Below, one piece after another: positions 1 to 8,096 of a DNA stretch of 48,963 bases. Position numbers and translations under genes: made by a program. Source of the DNA: a virus; IMG/VR virus record IMGVR_UViG_3300030085_000471, positions 1 through 48,963 of that record. One strand, 5' to 3'. The notes beneath the pieces were generated by a model. The model made no database searches. It was not told the DNA's origin and was given only the letters and a program-made list of their open reading frames with translations. Within the stretch, counting starts at the first letter, position 1; every line of letters begins with the position of its first letter.

Positions 1-99
1 AAGACTGAGTCAGTGTAAGAGGCTTTCCAGATGTTTTCATCCATCTTAACGTCTGGAGAGTCCAGCTTTGAATTATGACACAGATACCAAAAGATTACC
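1..99. repeat. Terminal direct repeat, left copy (circular assembly overlap)
   Basis: Bases 1-98 are identical to 48865-48962; base 99 (C) differs from the last base of the window (T). The repeat carries the last codons of the small gene that precedes terL, the terL leader and the first terL codons. An overlap of this length at contig ends is what an assembler leaves on a circular or circularly permuted genome; it need not be a physical terminal repeat. Confidence 0.9.
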
Positions 100-1850
100 T
101 ACCCAAGAAAAGTCACACTATCCCTTTTGGTTATGAACTTAGTGACATCGAGGGTTATCTCAAACCCATCCCCAAAGAACTCAAAGCTTTACAGAAATAC
201 CTACAAGGTGTTACTGAACAAAAGTATTCTTTACGAGAAGCAGCTAAACTTATTACCCAAGAATCAGGCCGTAGTGTTTCTCACGTTACCCTAAAGAACT
301 ATTTAGACTCTGACCCTTCCTTAGCTGAACAACATAAAAAAAAGATAGCTGCTAAGAAACGTAGACTAGCTCGACAAAAGAAAGCCCTTTATAAAAAAGA
401 ACAAGCAGTAAAAGCTCAAGAGCAAGTTATGAAGAAAGCTACTGAGCAAACTACTTCGCATGTTGTTACTGAGACAGAACTAGCAGAAGTCCCAGTTGAT
501 GTGCAGGAACAACTCAAAGATGCTAAGGTGGTCTTTTCAGCCAATGAAGGACCACAGACTGACTTTTTAGCTGCGGATGAAAAAGATGTGTTATACGGTG
601 GAGCAGCTGGTGGTGGTAAATCTTATGCCATGATTGTTGACCCCTTAAGGTATGCTCATAAAAAAGCCCACAGAGCTTTAATACTTAGAAGGTCTATGCC
701 GGAACTAAGAGAGATGATAGACAAGTCTCGTGAGTTATATCCTCAAGCTTTTCCCGGTGCTAAGTTTAGAGAAGTAGAAAAGTTGTGGAATTTTCCAAGT
801 GGTGCTAAAATAGAATTTGGTTTCTTAGAACGAGATGCTGATGTGTACCGATACCAAGGCCAAGCTTATTCTTGGATTGGCTTTGATGAAATCACACATC
901 TACCTACAGAGTTTAGTTGGAATTACCTTGCATCTCGTTTGAGAACCACCGACCCAGAAATTAAAACTTATTTAAGATGTACAGCTAACCCCGGTGGTGC
1001 TGGTGCTAATTGGGTGAAGAAAAGATATATTGAACCTAATGAGTCTAATAAATCTTTTATTGGTGATGATGGTTTAACCCGTAAGTTTATTCCAGCTAAG
1101 TTACAAGACAACCCTTATCTAGCTAAAGATGGTGTCTATGAACAGATGCTAAAGTCTTTACCGCCTATCCAAAGAAGACAACTACTCGAAGGTAACTGGG
1201 AAGTTGCCGAAGGTGCAGCCTTTGTTGAATTTGATAATACTAAGCATATTGTTACTCCTTTTCAACTACCAGTGCATTGGGAACGAGTTAAAGGCATTGA
1301 CTATGGTTATGCATCTGAATCCTGCTGCCTGTGGGGAGCTATAGACATCAATGATGGTACCCTCATAATATACCGTGAATTATATCAAAAAGGCTTGACA
1401 GGAGAAGAATTAGGAGCTATAATAGGAAATATGGAGCTTGAAGACCCTTTTTCGGTCTCAGGTGTGTTAGATACAGCAGCATGGGCTAGAACTGGTACTA
1501 CTGGACCTACTGTTGGTGAAGCCTTACTTAAAGCTGGTCATAAATTAAGACGAGCAGATAAGAACAGGATTCAAGGTAAGATTCAAATACATGAGTTCCT
1601 AAAGGTTAGAGAAAACGGTAGACCAAAACTGCAAATATTTAATACTTGCCCTAACTTAATAAGAGAGTTACAAAGTATACCATTATCAAAAACCAATCCA
1701 GAGGATGTTGATACCCATGCCTCTGACCACGCATACGATGCTTTGCGTTATATGATAATGAGTCGTCCAAGAGTGGACAGCCCATTAGAAAGAATAAGAG
1801 GTTTAAAAAAAGAAATGCATCAACCCTCTGATTCGACTTTTGGATATTAA
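75..1850 (+). CDS. terL: Terminase large subunit (TerL), packaging ATPase-nuclease
   Basis: 591-residue DNA-packaging motor. A Walker A motif (GGAAGGGKS, residues about 175-183) and a Walker B-like segment (WIGFDEIT) form the ATPase. The nuclease domain is marked by acidic residues in GIDYGY, LDTAAW and DHAYDALRY. The first 170 residues hold a helix-turn-helix-like stretch (LREAAKLI...SHVTLKNYL) and a Lys/Arg-rich coiled coil, longer than in most TerL proteins. The terS candidate lies a few small genes upstream across the contig join (47507-47911), and portal follows after 4 bp. A Shine-Dalgarno-like GGAGAG lies 15 nt upstream of the start inside a small hairpin, and a 15-codon reading frame (31-78) overlaps the ATG by ATGA, so translation may be coupled. 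Confidence 0.95.
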   Translation: MTQIPKDYLPKKSHTIPFGYELSDIEGYLKPIPKELKALQKYLQGVTEQKYSLREAAKLITQESGRSVSHVTLKNYLDSDPSLAEQHKKKIAAKKRRLARQKKALYKKEQAVKAQEQVMKKATEQTTSHVVTETELAEVPVDVQEQLKDAKVVFSANEGPQTDFLAADEKDVLYGGAAGGGKSYAMIVDPLRYAHKKAHRALILRRSMPELREMIDKSRELYPQAFPGAKFREVEKLWNFPSGAKIEFGFLERDADVYRYQGQAYSWIGFDEITHLPTEFSWNYLASRLRTTDPEIKTYLRCTANPGGAGANWVKKRYIEPNESNKSFIGDDGLTRKFIPAKLQDNPYLAKDGVYEQMLKSLPPIQRRQLLEGNWEVAEGAAFVEFDNTKHIVTPFQLPVHWERVKGIDYGYASESCCLWGAIDINDGTLIIYRELYQKGLTGEELGAIIGNMELEDPFSVSGVLDTAAWARTGTTGPTVGEALLKAGHKLRRADKNRIQGKIQIHEFLKVRENGRPKLQIFNTCPNLIRELQSIPLSKTNPEDVDTHASDHAYDALRYMIMSRPRVDSPLERIRGLKKEMHQPSDSTFGY

Positions 1851-1854
1851 ATAA

Positions 1855-4041
1855 ATGGCAGATAACGAAAATACATTTTTAACAGCTAACAATCTATATA
1901 ATGATGTTGAGGGCGAAGCTGGTAAAACTTTAGATTTAGAATTAAATCAAAAACAAAACTTAGTCGGTATCATTCAAAGTCGTTTCTATCAAGCTGAAGA
2001 TGCTCGTAACACCGATGAAAAAAGATGGCTTAAAGCTTATGAAAACTATCGAGGCCTTTATCACAAATCAGTCAAATTTAGAGATTCAGAAAAATCTCGA
2101 ATCTTTGTTAAAATTACTAAAACTAAAGTCCTAGCTGCCTATGGACAATTAGTTGATGTTATTTTTGGCACAGGTAAATTTCCTATTGGTATTCAAGAAA
2201 CTAAAGTACCAGAAGGAGAGCTAGATGCAGCTCATTTAGATATTAATAATCCTTCCGTTGGTCTTGAAACTTCTATCCCTGATGATATTGGGAATAGAAT
2301 AGATAACCCTTATGATGTTGGTTATGAAGGCGATGGGAAAGTTTTAAAAGCTGGAGCTACTTTTGGTAAAGGTATGTTCAGCGAGTCTTTAGAAGACCAA
2401 GTAGAAGATAACTTAGTTGAAGGTTATAAGCCAAACCCACAAGTTTTAGAAATCTCACCAGCTCAAAAAGCTGCGAGAAGAATGGAAAAACTTATCCATG
2501 ACCAAATAGATGAATCTAAAGGTTCATCAGAAATAAGAAGTTCTTTATTAGAATCTGCTTTATTAGGTACCGGTATCATTAAAGGTCCTTTTAACTTTAA
2601 TAAGAAACTCAACAAATGGGACATGTCGGATGAGGGTGAAAGAACTTATAATCCTTTAGAAGTTAGAGTACCAAGAATAGAATTTGTTAGTTGTTGGGAT
2701 TTTTATCCAGACCCTTCAGCTACTAGTATAGAAGAATGTGAATATATTGTTCATAGACATAAAATGAACAAATCACAATTAAGACAACTTCGTAACATGC
2801 CTTACTTTGATAAGGATGCTATTAGAGCCTGTTTAGTCGAAGGGCCTAACTACGAAGAAAAAGATTTTGAAAGTCAATTAAAAGATGATGCTAGACAAGA
2901 TGACTACCAAACTAACTTTGAAGTCATGGAATACTGGGGTATTATGGATGCCGAGTATGCCAGAGAAGTTGGTATTGAGTTAGATGATAGTATAGATGAT
3001 TTAGATGAGGTACAAATTAATGCATGGATTTGTGGTAATCAACTCTTAAGAGCTGTAATAAACCCATTTACACCATATAGAATACCTTATCATGCTTTCC
3101 CTTATGAAAGAAATCCATATAATTTCTTTGGTATTGGAGTAGCAGAAAACATGGATGATTCTCAACAGATTATGAATGGTCATGCTCGAATGGCTGTTGA
3201 TAATCTAGCGATGGCTGGTTCTCTCGTCTTTGATGTCGATGAATCAGCTTTAGTCGGTGGGCAGTCTATGGAAATATATCCGGGTAAAATATTCAGGCGA
3301 CAAGCTGGAATGCCGGGTCAAGCCATTCATGGTTTAAAGTTTCCAAATACTGCTCCAGAGAATATGATGATGTTCGATAAGTTTAGACAACTTGCTGACG
3401 AACAAACCGGCATACCATCATATTCACATGGTCAAACTGGTGTACAAAGTATGACAAGGACTGCCTCTGGTATGTCAATGTTACTAGGTGCTGCTAGTTT
3501 AAATATAAAAACTGTTGTCAAAAATCTTGATGACTTTTTATTAAGACCACTAGGTGAGTCTTTTTTTCAATGGAACATGCAGTTCTTTGAAGGCTCTCTA
3601 GATGTGAAAGGTGATTTAGAAGTTAAAGCAACAGGTACTAATAGCTTGATGCAGAAAGAAGTTAGAAGTCAAAGACTTACTATGTTCTTACAAACTGCAC
3701 AAAGTCCAGCTATTGCTCCTTTTGTTAAGATTTCTAAATTGGTTAGTGAACTTGCCTATAGCTTGGATTTAGACCCAGATGAAATTCTGAACGACCCTGA
3801 AGAAGCAGCTATGATGGCACAAATAATAGGAATGCAAAATGTTGGACAAAACGTTGGCTCGGAAGCTGAACTTACTGGTGAAGGACAAAGCCCTATGGGA
3901 GGCCTTGCTGGAACACCTGCACAACCTCAAGACCTTGGACCTACAGGGACTGGTGGTGGCAACATCGGAATCGGAAATGTGCCGGTTGCAGGGGAAAGTG
4001 AATTCTCTGGTACGGCTAGAGCAATTACCCCTTCAAGTTGA
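1855..4041 (+). CDS. Portal (head-tail connector) protein
   Basis: 728-residue protein immediately after terL and before scaffold and capsid genes, the usual portal position in T7-like and other short-tailed marine phages. The long acidic N-terminal half, a central region with aromatic-rich segments (FYPDPSATSIEECEYIVHRH; YRIPYHAFPYERNPYNFFGIG) and a Gly/Pro-rich disordered C-terminus from about residue 660 resemble podoviral portals. It should form the dodecameric ring at the packaging vertex through which DNA enters and leaves. Assignment rests on size, context and family resemblance rather than on a single diagnostic motif. Confidence 0.85.
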   Translation: MADNENTFLTANNLYNDVEGEAGKTLDLELNQKQNLVGIIQSRFYQAEDARNTDEKRWLKAYENYRGLYHKSVKFRDSEKSRIFVKITKTKVLAAYGQLVDVIFGTGKFPIGIQETKVPEGELDAAHLDINNPSVGLETSIPDDIGNRIDNPYDVGYEGDGKVLKAGATFGKGMFSESLEDQVEDNLVEGYKPNPQVLEISPAQKAARRMEKLIHDQIDESKGSSEIRSSLLESALLGTGIIKGPFNFNKKLNKWDMSDEGERTYNPLEVRVPRIEFVSCWDFYPDPSATSIEECEYIVHRHKMNKSQLRQLRNMPYFDKDAIRACLVEGPNYEEKDFESQLKDDARQDDYQTNFEVMEYWGIMDAEYAREVGIELDDSIDDLDEVQINAWICGNQLLRAVINPFTPYRIPYHAFPYERNPYNFFGIGVAENMDDSQQIMNGHARMAVDNLAMAGSLVFDVDESALVGGQSMEIYPGKIFRRQAGMPGQAIHGLKFPNTAPENMMMFDKFRQLADEQTGIPSYSHGQTGVQSMTRTASGMSMLLGAASLNIKTVVKNLDDFLLRPLGESFFQWNMQFFEGSLDVKGDLEVKATGTNSLMQKEVRSQRLTMFLQTAQSPAIAPFVKISKLVSELAYSLDLDPDEILNDPEEAAMMAQIIGMQNVGQNVGSEAELTGEGQSPMGGLAGTPAQPQDLGPTGTGGGNIGIGNVPVAGESEFSGTARAITPSS

Positions 4042-4075
4042 AGAGGCTTTAAATAGAAAAGAAGAGGAAAATTAA

Positions 4076-4252
4076 ATGTTAGATTTATTAGATACAATAT
4101 TAAAAATAGTAGGAGTAGTACCTTGGATAGTTTCAATCTGTTCAATGATAGCTGCTTTAACACCTACACCACATGATGATAATTTAGTAAGCAAAGCTTA
4201 TAAAATTATTGATTGGTTTGCCCTTAATATAGGAAGAGCAAAGGAGAAATAA
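4076..4252 (+). CDS. Small membrane protein between portal and EF-hand protein
   Basis: 58-residue protein starting MLDLLDTILKIVG, with one hydrophobic segment (about residues 8-30, VVPWIVSICSMIAAL) followed by TPTPHDD and an amphipathic tail. Preceded by GAAGAGGAAAATTA as ribosome-binding site; its stop overlaps the next start (TAATG). Short proteins with the same TPTP-acidic pattern are common in marine phage head modules. Function unknown; holin-like by size only. Confidence 0.75.
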   Translation: MLDLLDTILKIVGVVPWIVSICSMIAALTPTPHDDNLVSKAYKIIDWFALNIGRAKEK

Positions 4253-4917
4253 TGGCTAAAAAATTCCCAGACTTAAATAAAGACGGTAAAATTACTCAAG
4301 CCGATATCTTAAAAGGTCGTGGTGTTTTCCAAGAAGGTGGGGATGTAAATAGTCAAATGGCTATTTTAATGAAACCACAACAAGAACAAACAATGGTCTC
4401 TGACGAGGAAATGGAAGAAGACTATTTAGATTTTATATTAGACGAAGCTTTATCTGAAGAAGAAGAAGATATGCTTCAAGAAAAACTAGAACAAGATGAG
4501 CAATTAGCTTTGTTATTTGACAAAGTTGTAGATGTTGCTCAAGAATTTGCTGGGTCTGGTCCTGTTGAAGGTCCGGGTTCAGGAGTCTCTGACAGTATAC
4601 CTGCAAGGTTATCTGACGGAGAATTTGTCTTCACTGCCAAAGCTGTGGAAGAAATCGGAGCTGACAATTTAATGTCAATGATGAAAGAAGCTGAAGCTAA
4701 GGCAGATGAAAGACAGCAGTTAGTTTATGGGGGCGAAGTACTGGAAGAAGGTGAAACTTTTATGGTTGAACCAACTGAACCAGAGCCTGTCAAACAAGAG
4801 ATTCGTGTACAACGAGAAACTGTTGGTCCTCAAGCTTCACAGCAAGAGGAAGAAGAGTTAGTCGAAGAAATACGAACTCGTAAAATGATGACAGGTAAAC
4901 CTTCACCCGTAAGCTAA
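4252..4917 (+). CDS. Acidic virion-associated protein with EF-hand-like loop
   Basis: 221-residue very acidic protein. Residues about 7-18 (DLNKDGKITQAD) match a canonical EF-hand/dockerin calcium loop. A central segment, GPGSGVSDSIPARLSDGEFV, is a pattern seen in many phage structural proteins, and the N-terminal part carries FQEGGDV (F26), one copy of a short motif shared with other virion proteins here. It lies between portal and scaffold and starts at the overlapping TAATG. Likely a minor head or head-assembly protein; its precise role is unknown. Calcium binding is inferred from the loop alone. Confidence 0.7.
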   Translation: MAKKFPDLNKDGKITQADILKGRGVFQEGGDVNSQMAILMKPQQEQTMVSDEEMEEDYLDFILDEALSEEEEDMLQEKLEQDEQLALLFDKVVDVAQEFAGSGPVEGPGSGVSDSIPARLSDGEFVFTAKAVEEIGADNLMSMMKEAEAKADERQQLVYGGEVLEEGETFMVEPTEPEPVKQEIRVQRETVGPQASQQEEEELVEEIRTRKMMTGKPSPVS

Positions 4918-5052
4918 ATAGGAGATAAGGCTACCTTATTGTCATAAGCACCTTATCATTATATTAACCGAAAGGCTACCTTTACAAGTAAAGCACTGCA
5001 CAGTCGACACACGCAGCTACCTTTAAATGAAGCCCTGAGTAGGAGAAAGAAT
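4918..5052 (+). repeat. Leader upstream of scaffold gene with three spaced GCTACCTT copies
   Basis: This 135-bp gap contains GCTACCTT at 4930, 4975 and 5016 (spacing 45 and 41 bp). The first copy lies in a small hairpin, ATAAGG-CTA-CCTTAT. No reading frame of useful length is present. It ends in the AGGAGAAAG ribosome-binding site of the scaffold gene. It could be a regulatory leader or a processing signal. Confidence 0.5.
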
Positions 5053-5919
5053 ATGACTACTGAAGTAAAAGAGGAAAATGCCAATCCTTATAACGAAAAA
5101 AAATCATGGCATAGTGACGAAGAAGATAAAGCATTTGAAGCTGCTGATGGGATGTTTTTTAATGACCCTGCTAAAGCAAAATCAAATGATGATGTAGAGC
5201 AATCTGTAGAACAAGAAGCTGCTGAGGAAAGTCCTAAAGACCAACCTTATAAGCGACCAAACTACAAAAAGCGATACGATGATTTAAAAAAACATTATGA
5301 TGCTAAACTTAATGAATTTAAGTCAAGAGAACAAGAGCTGTTAGAAGAAGCTACTAAAAATAGACAAACCTATAAGGCTCCTAAATCTCAAGAAGAACTT
5401 GAAGCATTTAAGAAAGAATATCCAGATGTTTATGAAGTTGTTGAAACAGTTTCACATCTTCAAGCTTCAGAGAAATCTAAAGTTTTAGAAGAAAGATTAG
5501 AAGCTCTTCAACAACGAGAAAAAGAACTTGTTCGTAAAGATGCTGAAAAACGATTGAATGACAGACATCCTGATTTTGAAGATATTAGAAACAGTGATGA
5601 CTTTCACGATTGGGCAAAATCTCAGCCTAAGTCTATCCAAGATTGGGTATACAAAAATGCTGATGATGCTGACCTAGCTTCAAGAGCTATTGATTTATTT
5701 AAAAGAGATATTGGTATAGATTCTAAACCAAAGAAGTCAAATTCTAAAAAATCCAAGACTTCTGCTGCTGATATGGTTTCAACTAAAACAACAAGTGTTG
5801 AACCTAAGCAAGAGAAAGTCTGGACTACTAAGGAGATTTCTTCCATGAGCATGGATGAGTTTGACAAATACGAAGACGAAATTAGTCAAGCCATGTTTGA
5901 AGGAAGAGTTCAAAGATAA
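5053..5919 (+). CDS. Capsid assembly scaffolding protein
   Basis: 288-residue, highly charged and almost wholly helical protein directly upstream of the major capsid gene. An acidic N-terminus (1-75) is followed by a long coiled coil (about 75-175, e.g. EERLEALQQREKELVRKDAEKRL) and a Lys-rich C-terminal region ending in an acidic helix. This composition, size and position are those of podoviral scaffold proteins, which template procapsid assembly and leave before maturation. No protease motif is visible. Confidence 0.85.
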   Translation: MTTEVKEENANPYNEKKSWHSDEEDKAFEAADGMFFNDPAKAKSNDDVEQSVEQEAAEESPKDQPYKRPNYKKRYDDLKKHYDAKLNEFKSREQELLEEATKNRQTYKAPKSQEELEAFKKEYPDVYEVVETVSHLQASEKSKVLEERLEALQQREKELVRKDAEKRLNDRHPDFEDIRNSDDFHDWAKSQPKSIQDWVYKNADDADLASRAIDLFKRDIGIDSKPKKSNSKKSKTSAADMVSTKTTSVEPKQEKVWTTKEISSMSMDEFDKYEDEISQAMFEGRVQR

Positions 5920-5947
5920 ATTATTTTTATTTTAAGGAGAAAATAAA

Positions 5948-6910
5948 ATGGCTTTTAACGTAAGCGACCAAAATTTCGCACAAAGTTCTGGTTCTAACTT
6001 TAGTAACAATGCCTTTCTGCCTGAAATTTATTCCAAGAAGGTTTTAAACTTTTTTAGGAAAGCCTCTGTTGTCGAAGCAATAACAAACACAGACTACGCA
6101 GGTGAGATTTCAGGATTTGGAGACACTGTTAAAATAATTAACGAACCAGAAATCACAGTGTATCAATACGAAAGAGGTGCTGATGTAACTAAAACAGCAC
6201 TAACTGATGCAGAAACAACATTAATTGTTGACACTGCTAATGCTTTCAAATTCATCGTAGATGATATTGAGAGTCAAATGTCACATGTAAACTTCAAAGA
6301 AGTAGCAAGTTCATCTGCTGCTTATGCCCTAAGAGATGCATTCGATGCAGGTGTTATGGCTAAGATGTTTTCAGGTGTATCTGCAAGTTCACCAGACCAT
6401 ATTATTGGTTCAGACAGTGCAACTGCAGATTCATCAATGACACACGCAACTAATTCTGTTGACCTATTAGGTTCTGATGGAACTGGTGTAGATGCGATTG
6501 ACTTAATGGCTAGAATGGCAAGATTACTAGACGACCAAAATGTACCTGAAGAAGGTAGATGGTTTGTTGCTCCTCCTTCATTTTATGAAGAGTTAGCACA
6601 GTCTGGTTCAAAATTGCTTTCAGTAGATTTCAACGCAGGACAAGGTTCAATTAGAAATGGACTAGTATCAAGTGGTAAGCTAAGAGGCTTCAATATGTAT
6701 AAATCAAACAATATTGCTGCAACTTCAAATGCTACTGGTAAAGTTCTTGCTGGACACATGTCTTCCGTTTCAACTGCTCAAACAATCACTTCAACTGAAG
6801 TCTTAAGAGACCCAAGTTCATTTGGTGATATTGTTAGAGGGTTACACGTCTACGGAGCAAAAGTTCTAAGACCAAAAGCACTAGTATCAGCTTTCTACGT
6901 TGTAGACTAA
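5948..6910 (+). CDS. Major capsid protein
   Basis: 320-residue HK97-fold-type coat protein, placed straight after scaffold with a strong ribosome-binding site (AAGGAGAAAATAAA). The N-terminus MAFNVSDQNFAQ, the early FLPEIYSKKVLNFFRKASV segment, and the ITVYQYERGADVTKTALTDAETTL region resemble marine podovirus coat proteins (P22/N4-like coat relatives). It is followed by a rho-independent terminator-like hairpin, which would allow higher capsid than tail expression. No cleaved N-terminal delta domain is evident, in keeping with the separate scaffold. Confidence 0.92.
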   Translation: MAFNVSDQNFAQSSGSNFSNNAFLPEIYSKKVLNFFRKASVVEAITNTDYAGEISGFGDTVKIINEPEITVYQYERGADVTKTALTDAETTLIVDTANAFKFIVDDIESQMSHVNFKEVASSSAAYALRDAFDAGVMAKMFSGVSASSPDHIIGSDSATADSSMTHATNSVDLLGSDGTGVDAIDLMARMARLLDDQNVPEEGRWFVAPPSFYEELAQSGSKLLSVDFNAGQGSIRNGLVSSGKLRGFNMYKSNNIAATSNATGKVLAGHMSSVSTAQTITSTEVLRDPSSFGDIVRGLHVYGAKVLRPKALVSAFYVVD

Positions 6911-6918
6911 TGATATTC

Positions 6919-6946
6919 GGGAGGCTCTTCGGAGCCTTCCCTTTTT
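6919..6946 (+). terminator. Rho-independent terminator after capsid gene
   Basis: A 9-bp stem GGGAGGCTC / GAGCCTTCCC with a TTCG loop and one bulged T is followed by five T residues. It sits between the capsid stop and the next gene. Because many late genes lie beyond it with no strong promoter evident, it probably attenuates rather than stops the late transcript. Confidence 0.85.
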
Positions 6947-6961
6947 ATATAAGGAGAAAAA

Positions 6962-7153
6962 ATGTATTACGAAGATAAAAAAAGAGACAAAAAAATGTAC
7001 GGTGGCACGGCTAGAAAAAAGAAAATGGGCGGTGGTCGTCTTAAGTATGCTGAAGGTGGTTCAGTTTCAAATTATTCTGATATTTATGAAAAAGAAAAAA
7101 AATGTATTGAAATGGTAGGCTACAATACCATGAAAATAAAAGGTGAAAAGTAA
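6962..7153 (+). CDS. Small basic glycine-rich protein with YAEGGSV motif
   Basis: 63-residue Lys/Gly-rich protein beginning MYYEDKKRDKK, with AAGGAGAAAAA as ribosome-binding site. Residues 29-35 (YAEGGSV) match the [YF]xxGGx[VI] motif found in three other late proteins. Its stop overlaps the next start. Charge suggests nucleic-acid or virion interior association; function unknown. Confidence 0.65.
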   Translation: MYYEDKKRDKKMYGGTARKKKMGGGRLKYAEGGSVSNYSDIYEKEKKCIEMVGYNTMKIKGEK

Positions 7154-7326
7154 TGAAAGGTGTAAAACATTATAAAAGAGACGGTACTGAATTTAAAGGT
7201 AATACTCATAAAATGCCTAACGGACAATTACATTCAGGTAAAACACATGGTAAAACAAGTGTTAGACTTTTTCATTTTAAAGATTTAAGTAAAACAGCAA
7301 AACTAAAAGCTAGAAGTAAAAAATAA
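7153..7326 (+). CDS. Small basic hypothetical protein (MKGVKHY type)
   Basis: 57-residue basic protein rich in Lys, His and Gly (MKGVKHYKRDGTEFKG ... HSGKTHGKTSVRLFHF ... LSKTAK). Start overlaps the preceding TAA and its own stop overlaps the next ATG (TAATG), so it belongs to a translationally coupled set between capsid and tail genes. Similar short proteins occur at this place in other marine phages. No known function. Confidence 0.65.
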   Translation: MKGVKHYKRDGTEFKGNTHKMPNGQLHSGKTHGKTSVRLFHFKDLSKTAKLKARSKK

Positions 7327-8093
7327 TGGCCACAACATATTTAGATATTACTAATGAAGTATTAAGAGAACTTAATGAAGTTCCTTTAACTTCGTCAAAT
7401 TTTGGCAATGCAAAAGGCTTACAAGCTTTTGTTAAAGATACAGTTAATAAAGCAATCTTTGATATTGCTAACGAAGAACCTCAGCTACCTTTTTTTGCTA
7501 CTGGATTAAGCGGAGCTTCTGACCCTTTTTATGGTAATGTTACAGTAGCAACTACAGCTGGAACTAGATGGTATATTTTAAAATCCGGTAGTTCTAGTAT
7601 TACTACAGACTATGCTTCTATAGATTGGGATGATTTTTATCTCACAACTATTGGAGTAGGCGGTGAATCAGCTCCGTATGTCTCACAAGGTTTAAAGTTT
7701 TTAAATCTAGCAGATTGGAAACGATACTATCGAGATAGTGAAAATGCTGATGATGCAGATACACAAGGCTATGGAGAGCCTCAATATGTTATTAAATCTC
7801 CAGATAATAGAAAATTTGGACTAAGCCCTATACCTGATAAAGTTTATAATGTGCATTTTTATGCTTTTGAAAAACCAACACCTTTATCAGCACATGGCGA
7901 CACAGTAGTCCTCCCAGAACAATATACAAATGTTATTACTTCTAGGGTTAGATATTATGTATGGCAGTTTAAAGAGTCACCTCAACAAGCTGCTTTTGCT
8001 TTAGATGATTATAAGAAAGCAATGAAACGCATGAAATCTAATTTAATCAATCCAACACCTAGAACAATGACAGACGATAGAAAATATTTTTAA
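7326..8093 (+). CDS. Tail tubular protein A-like head-tail adaptor
   Basis: 255 residues, beginning MATTYLDITNEVLRELNEVPL, a start typical of T7 gp11-like adaptor proteins. It contains the expected order of an N-terminal helical part (through IFDIANEEPQLPFFA), a beta-rich middle (RWYILKSGSSSITTDYASIDWDDFYL) and a C-terminal helical arm (QQAAFALDDYKKAMKRMKSNLI). It should form the dodecameric ring that joins portal to nozzle. Position just upstream of the nozzle-like protein agrees. Confidence 0.85.
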   Translation: MATTYLDITNEVLRELNEVPLTSSNFGNAKGLQAFVKDTVNKAIFDIANEEPQLPFFATGLSGASDPFYGNVTVATTAGTRWYILKSGSSSITTDYASIDWDDFYLTTIGVGGESAPYVSQGLKFLNLADWKRYYRDSENADDADTQGYGEPQYVIKSPDNRKFGLSPIPDKVYNVHFYAFEKPTPLSAHGDTVVLPEQYTNVITSRVRYYVWQFKESPQQAAFALDDYKKAMKRMKSNLINPTPRTMTDDRKYF

Positions 8094-8096
8094 TTA

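Noticed and set aside
3839-4075. 78-codon frame overlapping the portal 3' end
   Set aside because: Most of it lies out of frame inside the low-complexity portal tail. It has a weak AGGA site and ends just before the next start, but no recognisable protein features; treated as a shadow frame.
6919-6946. Capsid programmed frameshift region
   Set aside because: The sequence after the capsid stop is a terminator hairpin; there is no slippery heptamer with an extended frame that would make a longer capsid form.
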